From positions 1 to 55,217 of the forward strand of contig JBAZNL010000010.1 in assembly GCA_041649275.1 (NCBI GenBank): a stretch of DNA of 55,217 bases, read 5' to 3'. The translations under genes and the position numbers were made by a program. Under the pieces are notes generated by a model. That model was not told where the DNA came from. It saw nothing but the letters and a program-made list of their open reading frames with translations, and ran no database searches. Below are positions 8,277 through 16,808 of the stretch, in pieces. Within the stretch, counting starts at the first letter, position 1, and every line of letters starts with the position of its first letter. This stretch comes from Candidatus Izemoplasmatales bacterium (GTDB lineage: Bacteria > Bacillota_I > Bacilli_A > Izemoplasmatales > Hujiaoplasmataceae).

Positions 8277-9122
8277 TCAGACTTCCTTGTTGGAGACTTC
8301 CCTGACGTTCGATCCGCGCAGGATCGCCATGAGGGCGATCAGCGGCGTGAGCAACTGGAAGAGCACGACCGTGAACGCGTTGACCTCCATCAGGCCGAGC
8401 AGACCGACGAGAAAGCCCACAAGCGAAGGGATCGTCATCGCGGCGATCACGATCCGCACGTTCTCCTTGAATCCGGTCACCTTCTGGTAGCGGACACGGA
8501 CGAGGAGGAAGATCGCGGACAGGACGAGGACCAGGATCAGGTTCAGGACGAGCGTCACGAAGGTGAAGTAGACCGTCGACTTGAAGATCGCGGGTCCGGA
8601 GAACGCCTCGTCGATCATCGTGACGAACTTCTCGAGCGCGAGGTCCTCGGAGGTCATCAGCCGCAAGGAGCCGAAGCTGACCGTCTCGCCGACGGAACCG
8701 TACCCGACGTCGAAGAGCTCGGTCCCGGTCTCGTCGCAGTAGGCGATGCGCGCGGGTTCGAACACGAGCGCGCGGCCGGAAGCGGCGTATCCGCCTTCGG
8801 GGGCGAACACGATGAAGAGCGGGTCGCCCGCGACGTTCGTGGTCTCGAAAACCGACGTCTCCGCCATGGTGAACGTCATGCCCCGCGAGGAGATGACGAT
8901 GTCGGCGGGAAGTCCGTCGGGAAGCCATTCCGGCGCGTCGGCGCGGATTCCGCCGGTGAAGTTGTAGAGGTCCCAACCGCCGGAACGGACGATCTGGTAG
9001 TTGAGCGGAAAGCTCATCAGGAGGACGAGGAACAGGAAATATGCGATGAATCCCCCGAAAGGCGCCGAACGAAGCGAGAAGATCCGCCTGAACGTGAATC
9101 CGTTCGCCAGAATCCGAAGCAT
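8277..9122 (-). CDS. DUF1189 family membrane protein (YvdJ/MalA-like)
   Basis: A 281-residue membrane protein with one N-terminal membrane segment (about 24-42), an extracytoplasmic region of about 130 residues, and four or five C-terminal segments rich in Leu/Val (about 170-275). The pattern matches DUF1189 proteins. These sit in maltodextrin operons of Bacilli (annotated as maltodextrin utilisation protein YvdJ or MalA), and their molecular role is not established. Its ATG shares one base with the stop of the upstream amylase (TGATG), so translation is probably coupled. The context supports a role in glucan uptake or signalling. Confidence 0.75.
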   Translation of the reverse strand: MLRILANGFTFRRIFSLRSAPFGGFIAYFLFLVLLMSFPLNYQIVRSGGWDLYNFTGGIRADAPEWLPDGLPADIVISSRGMTFTMAETSVFETTNVAGDPLFIVFAPEGGYAASGRALVFEPARIAYCDETGTELFDVGYGSVGETVSFGSLRLMTSEDLALEKFVTMIDEAFSGPAIFKSTVYFTFVTLVLNLILVLVLSAIFLLVRVRYQKVTGFKENVRIVIAAMTIPSLVGFLVGLLGLMEVNAFTVVLFQLLTPLIALMAILRGSNVREVSNKEV

Positions 9123-10717
9123 CAGTCGACCCCCGGGGTGACGTCGATGATGAGGGTGGAGCGGGCCGGGATCTCGGTGAACGTGCCGCTCGGGTCAAAA
9201 CCGCTCAGGTAGAGCACGGTGCCGTCGACGGCCGGGATCGCGACCGCCTCGTCGTCGAAGTTGTGAAGGACGAGGACGCGCTGGGTCAGGTCGCCATAGG
9301 CGTATTCGCGGTAGAATCCGGACAGCGAGGGCGTCGAATCCTCCCAGGCGGTGAAGGCGTTGCCGTAGGCGAGCGCCATGTTGGCGTTTCGGACCGCCAG
9401 GATCGCCCTGTAGGTCGACAGAATCGAATCCGGGTCGGCGAGCTGTTCCTCCGCCGTCGCGACCGCGGCGTTCGCCGTCTCCATCGCCGCAAGCGTCGAG
9501 TTGGCGGAGATGATCCAGTCGGTCTGGGACGCGTCGCCCCAGACGAACGGCATCCGCCGCGTCTCGTCCCAGATGTCGGGACCCGACGCCTTGACGCCGA
9601 ACATCCCGAGTTCCTCGCCGTAATAGATGACGGGGTCGCCCGGTAGGACGAGGAGCATTTCGGCGGCGAGCTTCATCATCGCCGTGTTCCCGAGCGTCTG
9701 CGAGGCGAAGCGGTCCATGTCGTGGTTCACGACGAAGGGCGAATCGATGAAGTCGGACTTGAGGTCGCGGTAGTAGTCGTACCAGACCTCGAGGTTCTCG
9801 GCGTAGTTGTAGTTCTTGGTCTTCTGGGCGGCGCTCCTGATCTTCGCCGCCAGCGGGAAGTTGATCGGCGCGTCGATCCCATAGAAGTAGGTCGCGGGAA
9901 CCTGATAGTCGGATTCGATGTAGGCTTCGCCGATGATCCGGATGTCGTCCGCATACGCGTCGATCGCCTCCGAATAGTCGTTGAGATAGACGATGTTGTC
10001 GTAGAAGTCGTAGGTCTTCCCGAGATACTCGTTCACGCCGTAATAGTGGTGCACCGCGTCGAGCCGGAACCCCTTCACGCCCTTGTCGATCCAGAACTTC
10101 GAGATGTCGAGGATCTCCGTCTTGACGGCATCGCTGTAGAAGTTCAGGTCCGGCATCGTGTTGGAGAAGTACCCGCAGTATTTGAAGGAGTCCGTCGAAT
10201 GCCAGATGTTCTGGTTCCAGCTGCCGAAGATCCGCGAGGTGTCGGTCGATTTCGGAACGGTGACGTAGTAGTCGAGGTACTTTTCGTCGCCTTCCTGCGC
10301 CGCGAGGAACCACGGGTGCTGGTCGGAGGTGTGATTGAACACCATGTCGAGCATCACGCGGATGCCCGCCGCGTCGGCGACGGCGACGAGATTCTCGAAG
10401 TCGGCCATCGTGCCGTAGTCGGGATTGACGGCGTAGTAGTCGGTCACGTCGTAGCCGTGATAGGAAGGCGAGGGATGGATCGGCATGAGCCAGATCCCCT
10501 TGATGCCGAGATCCTTGAGGTAGTCGATCTTCGCGGCGATGCCGTTGAAGTCGCCGACGCCGTCGCCGTCGGAATCGGCGAAGCTGCGGACGAAGATCTC
10601 GTAATACACGCCGGCCTCGGGATTGACCGCCGCGAGGTCGGGATCGGAGGCCTTGCACGACAGAATCCCGAACGCGACGAGCAGGAGGGCGAAGACGGCG
10701 ATCGGCTTTCTAGTCAT
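9122..10717 (-). CDS. Extracellular GH13 alpha-amylase lipoprotein
   Basis: A 531-residue GH13 enzyme. A lipoprotein signal (VAFGILSC) precedes the barrel, which starts at VYYEIFVRSFADSDGDGVGD, a calcium-binding-like loop typical of alpha-amylases and oligo-1,6-glucosidases. Catalytic residues are Asp220 (GFRLDAVHH), Glu264 (IGEAY) and Asp333 (VNHDMDR), with the conserved MVFNHTS block near residue 125. It should release maltodextrins from starch or glycogen at the outer membrane face for the ABC transporter. Its start overlaps the end of the RDD gene by eight bases, and its stop is coupled to the DUF1189 start. Exact linkage specificity cannot be read from sequence. Confidence 0.88.
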   Translation of the reverse strand: MTRKPIAVFALLLVAFGILSCKASDPDLAAVNPEAGVYYEIFVRSFADSDGDGVGDFNGIAAKIDYLKDLGIKGIWLMPIHPSPSYHGYDVTDYYAVNPDYGTMADFENLVAVADAAGIRVMLDMVFNHTSDQHPWFLAAQEGDEKYLDYYVTVPKSTDTSRIFGSWNQNIWHSTDSFKYCGYFSNTMPDLNFYSDAVKTEILDISKFWIDKGVKGFRLDAVHHYYGVNEYLGKTYDFYDNIVYLNDYSEAIDAYADDIRIIGEAYIESDYQVPATYFYGIDAPINFPLAAKIRSAAQKTKNYNYAENLEVWYDYYRDLKSDFIDSPFVVNHDMDRFASQTLGNTAMMKLAAEMLLVLPGDPVIYYGEELGMFGVKASGPDIWDETRRMPFVWGDASQTDWIISANSTLAAMETANAAVATAEEQLADPDSILSTYRAILAVRNANMALAYGNAFTAWEDSTPSLSGFYREYAYGDLTQRVLVLHNFDDEAVAIPAVDGTVLYLSGFDPSGTFTEIPARSTLIIDVTPGVD

Positions 10718-11204
10718 GGGAGCTTCCCTCCATTCGCTTCTTCATCGCGGGCGTCTGTTCGATGTAGGTTCCGTCGCGGTCGCTGACGTAGCGGGTGAGG
10801 CAGACGACGCGGGTGCCGAAGATCAGGTCGTGGATCACGCGGCCGTCCTTGCGCGAAGAAGCCATGATGCCGCAGACGACGATGTAGAAGCCGACCGTGA
10901 CGATCAGGAACGCGGCCTTGAAGAGTTCGCGCAGGATCCCCATCGCGAGCGGCGCGGCTTCGCCCGTCCGGACCGACACGACCTTGATCTTCTGCGTCCT
11001 TTTTCCGAACGACTGCCCGCGGGAGAAGAAGATCGGAACCACGAGGGTGCCGAAATAGGCGATCGCGGCGGCGACGCCGATCTTGAGGCCGTCGTCGACG
11101 CCCTCGATCACGGAGGCGATCCCGATCAGCAGGAACAGCAGGACCGTCGCCATCGAGAGATCGATCGAGAAGGCGCGGATCCGGCGTTCATACGAGTTGT
11201 TCAT
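10710..11204 (-). CDS. RDD family membrane protein
   Basis: A 164-residue protein with the RDD pattern. YERRIRAFSIDL carries the conserved Arg and Asp in the first membrane segment, and SFGKRTQKIKVV plus DGRVIHDLIFGTRVV follow. Three hydrophobic segments are visible. The start at 11204 (MNNSYERR) is chosen because GAGGT lies seven bases upstream; the frame also extends to 11231. RDD proteins are a mixed group, some acting in ion or small-molecule transport, so no specific role is assigned. It is the first gene of the RDD-amylase-DUF1189 operon. Confidence 0.8.
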   Translation of the reverse strand: MNNSYERRIRAFSIDLSMATVLLFLLIGIASVIEGVDDGLKIGVAAAIAYFGTLVVPIFFSRGQSFGKRTQKIKVVSVRTGEAAPLAMGILRELFKAAFLIVTVGFYIVVCGIMASSRKDGRVIHDLIFGTRVVCLTRYVSDRDGTYIEQTPAMKKRMEGSSHD

Positions 11205-11242
11205 GTGGCGTACCTCGATAAAATGTGGCATCGTACCAGACC

Positions 11243-11255
11243 ATTATACTATAAT
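11243..11255. promoter_or_regulatory. Overlapping divergent -10 boxes
   Basis: TATAAT on the minus strand (11243-11248) serves the RDD operon. A TATAAT on the plus strand (11250-11255) sits back to back with it. No strong -35 is visible on either side. The neopullulanase also has TAAAAT at 11342-11347, closer to its start. Confidence 0.45.
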
Positions 11256-11384
11256 CGTCCGTCTTTGGGGATGATTTCTGCGGGCGGCGAAGATGGAAAC
11301 CATTCCATATCGCGCCGGGATGCATTCCGCGGCGATGATGATAAAATAGGATTGACCGCATCGACAGAAAGAAGGCTTGACACC

Positions 11385-13208
11385 ATGAACCTGCACGCCG
11401 TCCGACACGTTCCCAAGGGACCGATGGCATACGCCAACGACGAACATACCCTGCATATCCATCTTCAGACCGCGAAAAGAGAGGTCGACGCCGTCGAACT
11501 CATCATCGGCGATCCGTTCGAGTGGCGTCTCGAAAACGGCGCCTACGTCTGGAGCGGGAAGGCCTTCCCGCGCAAGCCGATGGCGGTCGAATGCGAGACC
11601 GAACTGTTCGACCACTGGTTCGCTTCGGTCCATACCGAGTCCACCCGGAGCAAGTATGCGTTTCTCGTCCACGCCGACGGCAGAACCTGGTTCTACGGCT
11701 GTCGCGAACTGACCCCCGTCGACCTCGCCAGGGACGACGCCCTCGTCTACAACCTGGCGGGTTACTTCAACTATCCCTACATCAACCGCGAGGACCTGAT
11801 CGACGCGCCGTCGTGGGCGGACGATACCGTCTGGTACCAGATCTTCTGCGACCGCTTCCGCAAAAGCGCCTTCCAGAAGGACGGTTACCTTCCCTGGGGC
11901 TCCGTCGAGGCGGGCATCAAGAACAACATGTTCTTCGGCGGCGATCTGCCCGGGGTCGTCGAGGCGATTCCGCATCTGCGTTCGCTTGGCGTCACCGGCA
12001 TCTACTTCACGCCGATCTTCAAGGCGTATTCCGCCCACAAGTACGACACCGAGGATTATTTCACGATCGATCCGTCGTTCGGGACGAACGCCGATTTCAA
12101 GGAACTGGTCGCGAAGTGCCACGAGAACGGCATCCGCGTCATGCTCGACGCCGTGTTCAATCACTGCGGCTGGGATCATCCGTTCTTCCAGGACGTCGTC
12201 AAGAACGGGAAGAAGTCGCCCTACTGGGACTGTTTCTTCATCGAGGACGAGGACTTCGTCGACTTTCCGCTCGACGCCAACGGCCGACCGGCGGTCCATA
12301 CGATCCGGCCGCGCTTCCGTACCTTCGCGATGACGCCGTTCATGCCGAAGCTCAACACCGGCAATCCGCTGATGGAGAAGTATCTGCTCGACGTCGGTAC
12401 CTACTGGGTGCGCGAATACGACATCGACGGGTGGCGGCTCGACGTCTCCAACGAGGTCTCCCACGCCTTCTGGCGAAAGTTCCGCCAGGCCGTCCGCGCC
12501 GTCAAGAACGACGTCTACATCCTCGGCGAGAACTGGGACGATTCGACCCCGTGGCTCCGCGGCGACCAGATGGACGCCGTCATGAACTACGAGATCTCCT
12601 ATCCGATCTGGCAGTTCTTCGGAACGTACAGGACCCCCGGCAAGATCGATGCCGAACGTTTCGCCTATCGCATCAACAACCTTCTCCTGTCGTATCCAAA
12701 GCCGGTCGCCAAGAACATGTTCAACCTCGTCGACTCGCACGATACGATGCGGATCCTCACGCGCTGCGGCGGGAACGTCGAACTGGCGAAGCTCGCCTAC
12801 CTGTTCATCTTCACGTTCTGCGGATCGCCAGCGATCCTGTACGGTGACGAGATCGGCTTGGAAGGAAGTGACGATCCCGATTCGCGTCGTTGCATGGTCT
12901 GGGACGAGAAGCGGCAGAACCTGAACATGTTCGATTTCATGCGTCGCATCATCGGCTTGCGCAAGGCGGTTCCCGACTTCAAGTCGACGTCGCTCCAATG
13001 GCACCGACACGACGACGGCGTCCTCGTCTATCAGAAAGGATCGCTCGTCGTGATGGTGAACGTGAACGCCGATCGTCGTTCGGTGGAGATCCCGACAAGC
13101 GCCAGCAGGAAGGCTGCCGTCGACCTCGAAACGGGCCGCCCGCTTTTGCTCGACGGCCGGATCTTGCTTCCCGGATTCAGCTATCGCCTCTTGGAAATCG
13201 AGGAATGA
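11385..13208 (+). CDS. Cytosolic neopullulanase/cyclomaltodextrinase/maltogenic amylase (GH13)
   Basis: A 607-residue GH13 enzyme without a signal peptide, so it should act on imported dextrins. The N-terminal beta domain (about 1-125, with FDHWFASVHTESTRSKYAF) is typical of the GH13_20 maltogenic amylase group. The barrel starts near WYQIFCDRF. Catalytic residues are Asp353 (GWRLDVSNEV), Glu382 (ILGENWDD) and Asp453 (DSHDTMR). The start at 11385 has AAGAAGG upstream; the longer frame to 10623 is antisense to the RDD operon. Its genomic place, divergent from the exported amylase operon, supports a role as the intracellular step of the same pathway. Confidence 0.9.
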   Translation: MNLHAVRHVPKGPMAYANDEHTLHIHLQTAKREVDAVELIIGDPFEWRLENGAYVWSGKAFPRKPMAVECETELFDHWFASVHTESTRSKYAFLVHADGRTWFYGCRELTPVDLARDDALVYNLAGYFNYPYINREDLIDAPSWADDTVWYQIFCDRFRKSAFQKDGYLPWGSVEAGIKNNMFFGGDLPGVVEAIPHLRSLGVTGIYFTPIFKAYSAHKYDTEDYFTIDPSFGTNADFKELVAKCHENGIRVMLDAVFNHCGWDHPFFQDVVKNGKKSPYWDCFFIEDEDFVDFPLDANGRPAVHTIRPRFRTFAMTPFMPKLNTGNPLMEKYLLDVGTYWVREYDIDGWRLDVSNEVSHAFWRKFRQAVRAVKNDVYILGENWDDSTPWLRGDQMDAVMNYEISYPIWQFFGTYRTPGKIDAERFAYRINNLLLSYPKPVAKNMFNLVDSHDTMRILTRCGGNVELAKLAYLFIFTFCGSPAILYGDEIGLEGSDDPDSRRCMVWDEKRQNLNMFDFMRRIIGLRKAVPDFKSTSLQWHRHDDGVLVYQKGSLVVMVNVNADRRSVEIPTSASRKAAVDLETGRPLLLDGRILLPGFSYRLLEIEE

Positions 13209-13510
13209 AATCGGGCATCTCTCGTTTTTGTTCACCGATGATGAGAAGAACTCGTTGTGCTGCCAAGCGATGTGTAACTCGGTCTGATTTGGTGACTTCT
13301 TCATTGCGTCTGTTTTTTATTTTGTGATTGACCGACGAAGGTCACCCCATTTGATCGTAGAAATGTAGAGTTTGGTATCAAAATATAATGAAATTGACAT
13401 TTGCCCATATTTGGCCATATTTATAGTTTATTGTGAACTGTGATTGTCACATGTGCTCTAATAAGTGGTTTTCCGCGGTTTTTGCCATTTCCGTCATCAA
13501 GACAAACAAA
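13209..13510. other. Intergenic stretch without a recognisable gene
   Basis: About 300 bases between convergent genes. It is AT-richer than its flanks. I see no ORF with a ribosome site, no RNA gene and no repeat of note. Confidence 0.5.
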
Positions 13511-13545
13511 AGAAGCGTTCCGATTACGGACCGCTTCTCTTTTTA
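13511..13545. terminator. Bidirectional terminator downstream of pth
   Basis: Inverted arms at 13511-13522 and 13527-13538 are flanked by CTCTTTTT on the plus strand and TTTTGTTTG on the minus strand. It can end both the pth operon and any read-through from the neopullulanase. Confidence 0.75.
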
Positions 13546-13548
13546 TGG

Positions 13549-14112
13549 TCATTCCGGCTTCTTGGCGTTATATCTGGTCATGATTTCGTCAAAGGATGTC
13601 GACGATAGGAAAAGCGCCAGAATCTGCGATGTCGTGATCATGATGTCGGGCAATTCTCGCTCCTGCGCCTTGGTAAATCCGTCAAGGACGTAATCGACGA
13701 CTTCCTGACGATCGTCCCGACCGATGCCGATGCGAAGACGCTTGAAGTCGTTTCCCTGCAGATGTTCGATGATCGACTTCAATCCGTTGTGCCCTCCGGC
13801 GCTCCCTTTTTCCCGAAGTCGGACCTGCAGGAAGGGAAGATCGAGGTCGTCGGACACGACGAGGATATCTTCGTTCTTGATTGAATAGTATTCCGCAACG
13901 GCCCTGACGGAGATTCCGGACAGGTTCATGTAGGTCTTCGGCTTCAGCAGGATCGCATCCTGCGTCTTGACGATTTCGCCATGGAACTTAATCGATTTCG
14001 TGAAGTTCAGATTGTTTGCGGCGGCGTATGAGGAAAGGACCATGAAGCCGACGTTGTGCTTCGACTTGGCGTATTCCTTGCCGGGATTGCCAAGCCCGAC
14101 GACGAGTTTCAT
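13549..14112 (-). CDS. pth: Peptidyl-tRNA hydrolase
   Basis: A 187-residue cytosolic enzyme that releases peptides from peptidyl-tRNA dropped by ribosomes. Signatures are the N-terminal VVGLGNPGKEY, catalytic His19 in KHNVGF, KPKTYMNLSG, the SDDLDLP acid site, and GSAGGHNGLKSI. The length is normal for the family. It is the last gene of the rpmH-rnpA-yidC-jag-pth cluster, and its start is one base after the jag stop. Confidence 0.95.
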   Translation of the reverse strand: MKLVVGLGNPGKEYAKSKHNVGFMVLSSYAAANNLNFTKSIKFHGEIVKTQDAILLKPKTYMNLSGISVRAVAEYYSIKNEDILVVSDDLDLPFLQVRLREKGSAGGHNGLKSIIEHLQGNDFKRLRIGIGRDDRQEVVDYVLDGFTKAQERELPDIMITTSQILALFLSSTSFDEIMTRYNAKKPE

Positions 14113-14113
14113 G

Positions 14114-14734
14114 TTACTTGTTCTTCGGCTTGATGACGACGCAGCGATTCGGTTCCTCGCCTTCGGATTCCGTCGTCACATCCCGCCAGTCCGCGAGTTT
14201 CGTGTGGATCACGCGGCGTTCATAGGCGTTCATCTTGCCGAGTTTCGCCTCGACCTTGGTCTTGGCGACTTCCTTCGCGGTCTTCGTCGCCAGGATCTCG
14301 AGCTGCTTCTTCCGCTGCTCCTTGTACCCTCCGATGTCGACCAGGACCACGTAATGTTCGTCCGTGAAGAGGTTGATGTAGTTCTTGAGCAGCGTCTGGA
14401 TCGCATCCAGGGTCTTGCCGTTCTTGCCGATCAGGATCGGGTTTTCATTCGTGTTGACGATAAAGGTGATCTCGTGGTCGGCGACGATCCGAGCCTCGAC
14501 GGCGGCTTCGAGCTGCATGTCGTCGAGGATCTGCTGCAGATACTTGATGCTGTCGCGGACGACATCGAACCTAATCGTCGCCTCGACGATGAAGGTCTTG
14601 TTGATGCGGAGAAGTCCGACCTTCTCTTCGATGACGTTGAGTTCGACGAAATCCTTGTTGACCTTGAGTTCGTCGGCGGCGTAACGGACGGTTGCTTCAT
14701 TCATCGCTTTCGCTTCGAAACGGATCGATCTCAT
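14114..14734 (-). CDS. jag: RNA-binding protein Jag/KhpB (SpoIIIJ-associated)
   Basis: A 206-residue protein with the Jag_N domain (about 1-50, ending KVGLLRIN), a KH-II domain (about 75-150, with NPILIGKNGKTLDAIQ in place of the GxxGKT loop) and a C-terminal R3H domain (YERRVIHTKLADW, then EGEEPNR). Relatives (KhpB/EloR) bind small RNAs and mRNAs and influence cell elongation and division in walled Firmicutes. Its place directly after yidC is the conserved order of Firmicutes and relatives. Confidence 0.93.
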   Translation of the reverse strand: MRSIRFEAKAMNEATVRYAADELKVNKDFVELNVIEEKVGLLRINKTFIVEATIRFDVVRDSIKYLQQILDDMQLEAAVEARIVADHEITFIVNTNENPILIGKNGKTLDAIQTLLKNYINLFTDEHYVVLVDIGGYKEQRKKQLEILATKTAKEVAKTKVEAKLGKMNAYERRVIHTKLADWRDVTTESEGEEPNRCVVIKPKNK

Positions 14735-14754
14735 GATGTTGTTCCCCCTTATCG

Positions 14755-15864
14755 CTACATGCGTCTGCGAAGCTCATCCTGACGGGCGACCGTGCCGCGC
14801 TGTCCGAGATAGCTCTGCAGGAGTTGATAGACGTTGCCGATGATCCAGTAGAATGCGATGCCGGCGTTGCCGAGCGCGATCCAGGCCATCATCGCCGTCA
14901 TGAAGTACATCATGAACTGCATCGTCTTCTGTGTCTGCTGCGCCTGGGCGTTTTGATACCGGACGTTCTTCTGGGTCTTCTTGGTACGCTGCTGGGCGAG
15001 ATACTGGCTCAGCCACATCGTCACGCCGACGAGAAGGGCGAGCGGCAGGTTGGGAAGCCAGTCGGTGCTCCCGAGGTTGGTCCAGAGAAACTGGATGTTC
15101 ATCTGGCTCGTCACGCCGCCGTTGAATACGGCGGTATCGGTGAGTGGGAAGCGCTGCACGACCTGGTACATCGCGATGAAGATCGGCATCTGCAGGAACG
15201 GCATGAGGCAGCCCAGGAAGTTGATCTTGTATTTCTTGTACAGTTCCATCATTTCCATCTGCATGCGCTGCTGGGACGCCTGATCGGTGCGTCCTTTGTA
15301 CTTGTCCTGAATCTTCGCCTGCTCCGGCTGCATCATGTTCATCTTCAGGGTCATGTCGTTCGACTTGGCGTAGATCGGCCAGCCGAGGGTTCTGATCGTG
15401 AGCGTCATGATCAGAAGCCCGAGCCAGTAATAACGGGCGTCGAGGAGTCCGAAAAGGTTACTGGCGTAGAAGGTATAGTACCCGATCCAGCGGATGATCG
15501 ACTGCCAGATGCCGATGTCTTCGGCCGCGCTGATCGGCGTGTGGTAGATATCCCGATAGAGGTTTTCGGATGTCGACGCCGAAACCGCGTCGTTGGCGAT
15601 GGTGACGGTGACGACCGCTTCGCCTTCGACCCACGTGAGCAACCCTTGCTTGGTCGCGGAATCATAGGTCGAGGTGCTTGGGGCGCCGAGCAGGATGATG
15701 ACGCCGCTGTAGGTCGTCGCGGGCGCATCTTCGGTCGCTTCGGCGACGGTGACGATGGCTTCGTAGTTGGCGTAGGAGACTTCGCCGGTTTTCGTTCCGC
15801 AGGACGCCAGACCAATGAAGAGCGCGGCCAACAGGATGAATTTGATGAATCTGCTTGTTTTCAT
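14755..15864 (-). CDS. yidC: Membrane protein insertase YidC (lipoprotein form)
   Basis: The start at 15864 is preferred because GAGGT lies eight bases upstream; it gives 369 residues. A lipoprotein signal (AALFIGLASC) is followed by an extracytoplasmic region of about 100 residues and the conserved five-segment YidC core. Core marks are YYWLGLLIMTLTIRTLGWPIY with the conserved positive residue in the first hydrophilic groove, then KIQDKYKGR and FLGCLMPFLQMPIFIAMYQVV. The protein inserts small membrane proteins with or without Sec. The gene is 11 bases after rnpA. Confidence 0.94.
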   Translation of the reverse strand: MKTSRFIKFILLAALFIGLASCGTKTGEVSYANYEAIVTVAEATEDAPATTYSGVIILLGAPSTSTYDSATKQGLLTWVEGEAVVTVTIANDAVSASTSENLYRDIYHTPISAAEDIGIWQSIIRWIGYYTFYASNLFGLLDARYYWLGLLIMTLTIRTLGWPIYAKSNDMTLKMNMMQPEQAKIQDKYKGRTDQASQQRMQMEMMELYKKYKINFLGCLMPFLQMPIFIAMYQVVQRFPLTDTAVFNGGVTSQMNIQFLWTNLGSTDWLPNLPLALLVGVTMWLSQYLAQQRTKKTQKNVRYQNAQAQQTQKTMQFMMYFMTAMMAWIALGNAGIAFYWIIGNVYQLLQSYLGQRGTVARQDELRRRM

Positions 15865-15875
15865 AGGCTCATACC

Positions 15876-16205
15876 TCATATTATTTTCGCTCGCGCGAAT
15901 AGTTTATGCAAATCGGCGGACAGTTCCGCGAAGTTCAGCCCCGCGGCGGCCGGCTTGACCACGATGAAATAGTCGAAATCGTCCTTCAGGCTCGCGTGCG
16001 TGACGATTTCACGAACGCGCCGCCTGATTAGGTTCCGTTCCACGGCGTTTCCGTATTTTTTGGGCACGCTGATGGCGAACCGAAGATGCGCGACGACGGG
16101 ATTGATCAGCTTGTAGACGACGAAACAGGAATCGCCGACGGTATCCTTGCGCTTGATGATCTTCTCGATGTCCTCGTTCTTGCGTACGTGATACGACTTG
16201 TCCAT
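15876..16205 (-). CDS. rnpA: Ribonuclease P protein component
   Basis: A 109-residue basic protein that joins the RNase P RNA to mature tRNA 5' ends. It shows the RnpA signature (FAISVPKKYGNAVERNLIRRRVREI) and the C-terminal YFIVVKPAAAGLNFAEL block. It lies between rpmH and yidC, as in most bacteria. Confidence 0.95.
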   Translation of the reverse strand: MDKSYHVRKNEDIEKIIKRKDTVGDSCFVVYKLINPVVAHLRFAISVPKKYGNAVERNLIRRRVREIVTHASLKDDFDYFIVVKPAAAGLNFAELSADLHKLFARAKII

Positions 16206-16222
16206 GACGTGCGCCTCCCCGG

Positions 16223-16261
16223 AAAAGAAAAATCACCGGAACGACTTGCGTTATTCCGGTG
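16223..16261 (-). terminator. Hairpin with U-tract between rpmH and rnpA (attenuator)
   Basis: Arms at 16234-16241 and 16254-16261 (CACCGGAA / TTCCGGTG) are followed on the minus strand by ATTTTTCTTTT. Because rnpA continues downstream without another clear promoter, this probably acts as a partial terminator that keeps rpmH mRNA in excess. Confidence 0.7.
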
Positions 16262-16295
16262 GTTTCAGGTATCGGTTGTATGGGGATTGGATGAT

Positions 16296-16439
16296 CTAGC
16301 GATCGGAGACGGTCAGCGATTTGCGACCGACGGCACGCCGTCTGCTCAGAACCTTGCGTCCGGTAGACGACGCCATTCTGGCCAGAAACCCATGCGTCTT
16401 GGCTCTTTTCAGCTTGCTCGGTTGATATGTCTTTTTCAC
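16296..16439 (-). CDS. rpmH: Ribosomal protein L34
   Basis: A 47-residue basic protein reading MKKTYQPSKLKRAKTHGFLA and ending VGRKSLTVSDR, a clear L34. It starts with GTG at 16439, preceded by AAGGAGG eight bases upstream. It is the first gene of the minus-strand cluster next to dnaA, the classic origin arrangement. Confidence 0.96.
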   Translation of the reverse strand: MKKTYQPSKLKRAKTHGFLARMASSTGRKVLSRRRAVGRKSLTVSDR

Positions 16440-16482
16440 ATTCAACACCTCCTTGCGACGATTCCGAAAACCATGCTACATC

Positions 16483-16511
16483 ATTATATGTGATTTTACC
16501 GAGTCTGTCAA
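16483..16511 (-). promoter_or_regulatory. Consensus promoter of the rpmH operon
   Basis: Read on the minus strand, TTGACA (16506-16511), a 17-base spacer and TATAAT (16483-16488): a perfect sigma-70/SigA-type promoter, as expected for a ribosomal protein operon. Confidence 0.85.
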
Positions 16512-16552
16512 CACAAAATGACCGGCCGTGTTTTTTTTCGCGATCGGCGTTT

Positions 16553-16747
16553 TTTTCCACAACCCCTTTATCGCCATTTTTCGCGCTTAGTACGTGCATC
16601 CGACTTCTCCACGAAAACGTGGAAAACCGTTGTATGTGGAGATGTGGAAAACCAAATAAAACTGCGAATCTTGGCGATCCGATTTTCCACATTCGCGCTG
16701 AACCGGCAGGCTCGTTCGATGTTTTTTTCCACATTTTTTGTGGAGAA
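16553..16747. other. oriC: DnaA-box cluster upstream of dnaA (origin or autoregulation)
   Basis: Four exact TTTTCCACA boxes (either strand) lie at 16553-16561, 16643-16651, 16683-16691 and 16725-16733. Weaker relatives are at 16605-16613, 16619-16627, 16635-16643 and 16739-16747. All differ from the E. coli consensus at the same positions, so this seems to be the local DnaA motif. Together with the AT-rich dnaA-dnaN gap this forms a probable bipartite origin. Confidence 0.75.
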
Positions 16748-16774
16748 CTTCCTGTCTGATTCGACTGGCATCTA

Positions 16775-16783
16775 TGGTATATT
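16775..16783 (+). promoter_or_regulatory. dnaA extended -10
   Basis: TGG directly followed by TATATT, downstream of the DnaA boxes, 26 bases before the dnaA start. The -35 is weak. DnaA boxes just upstream suggest autoregulation. Confidence 0.5.
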
Positions 16784-16808
16784 GTAGATGATACGCGAGA
16801 GGTACGAC

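Noticed and set aside
6535..9198. Very long minus-strand open frame opposite the pullulanase
   Set aside because: It is Arg/Val/Asp-rich, has no ribosome site or family motifs, and is antisense to a gene with intact catalytic motifs; GC-rich DNA leaves such frames open.
13209..13510. Possible small RNA or CRISPR-like element
   Set aside because: The AT-rich stretch has no repeated units and no stable fold apart from the pth terminator.
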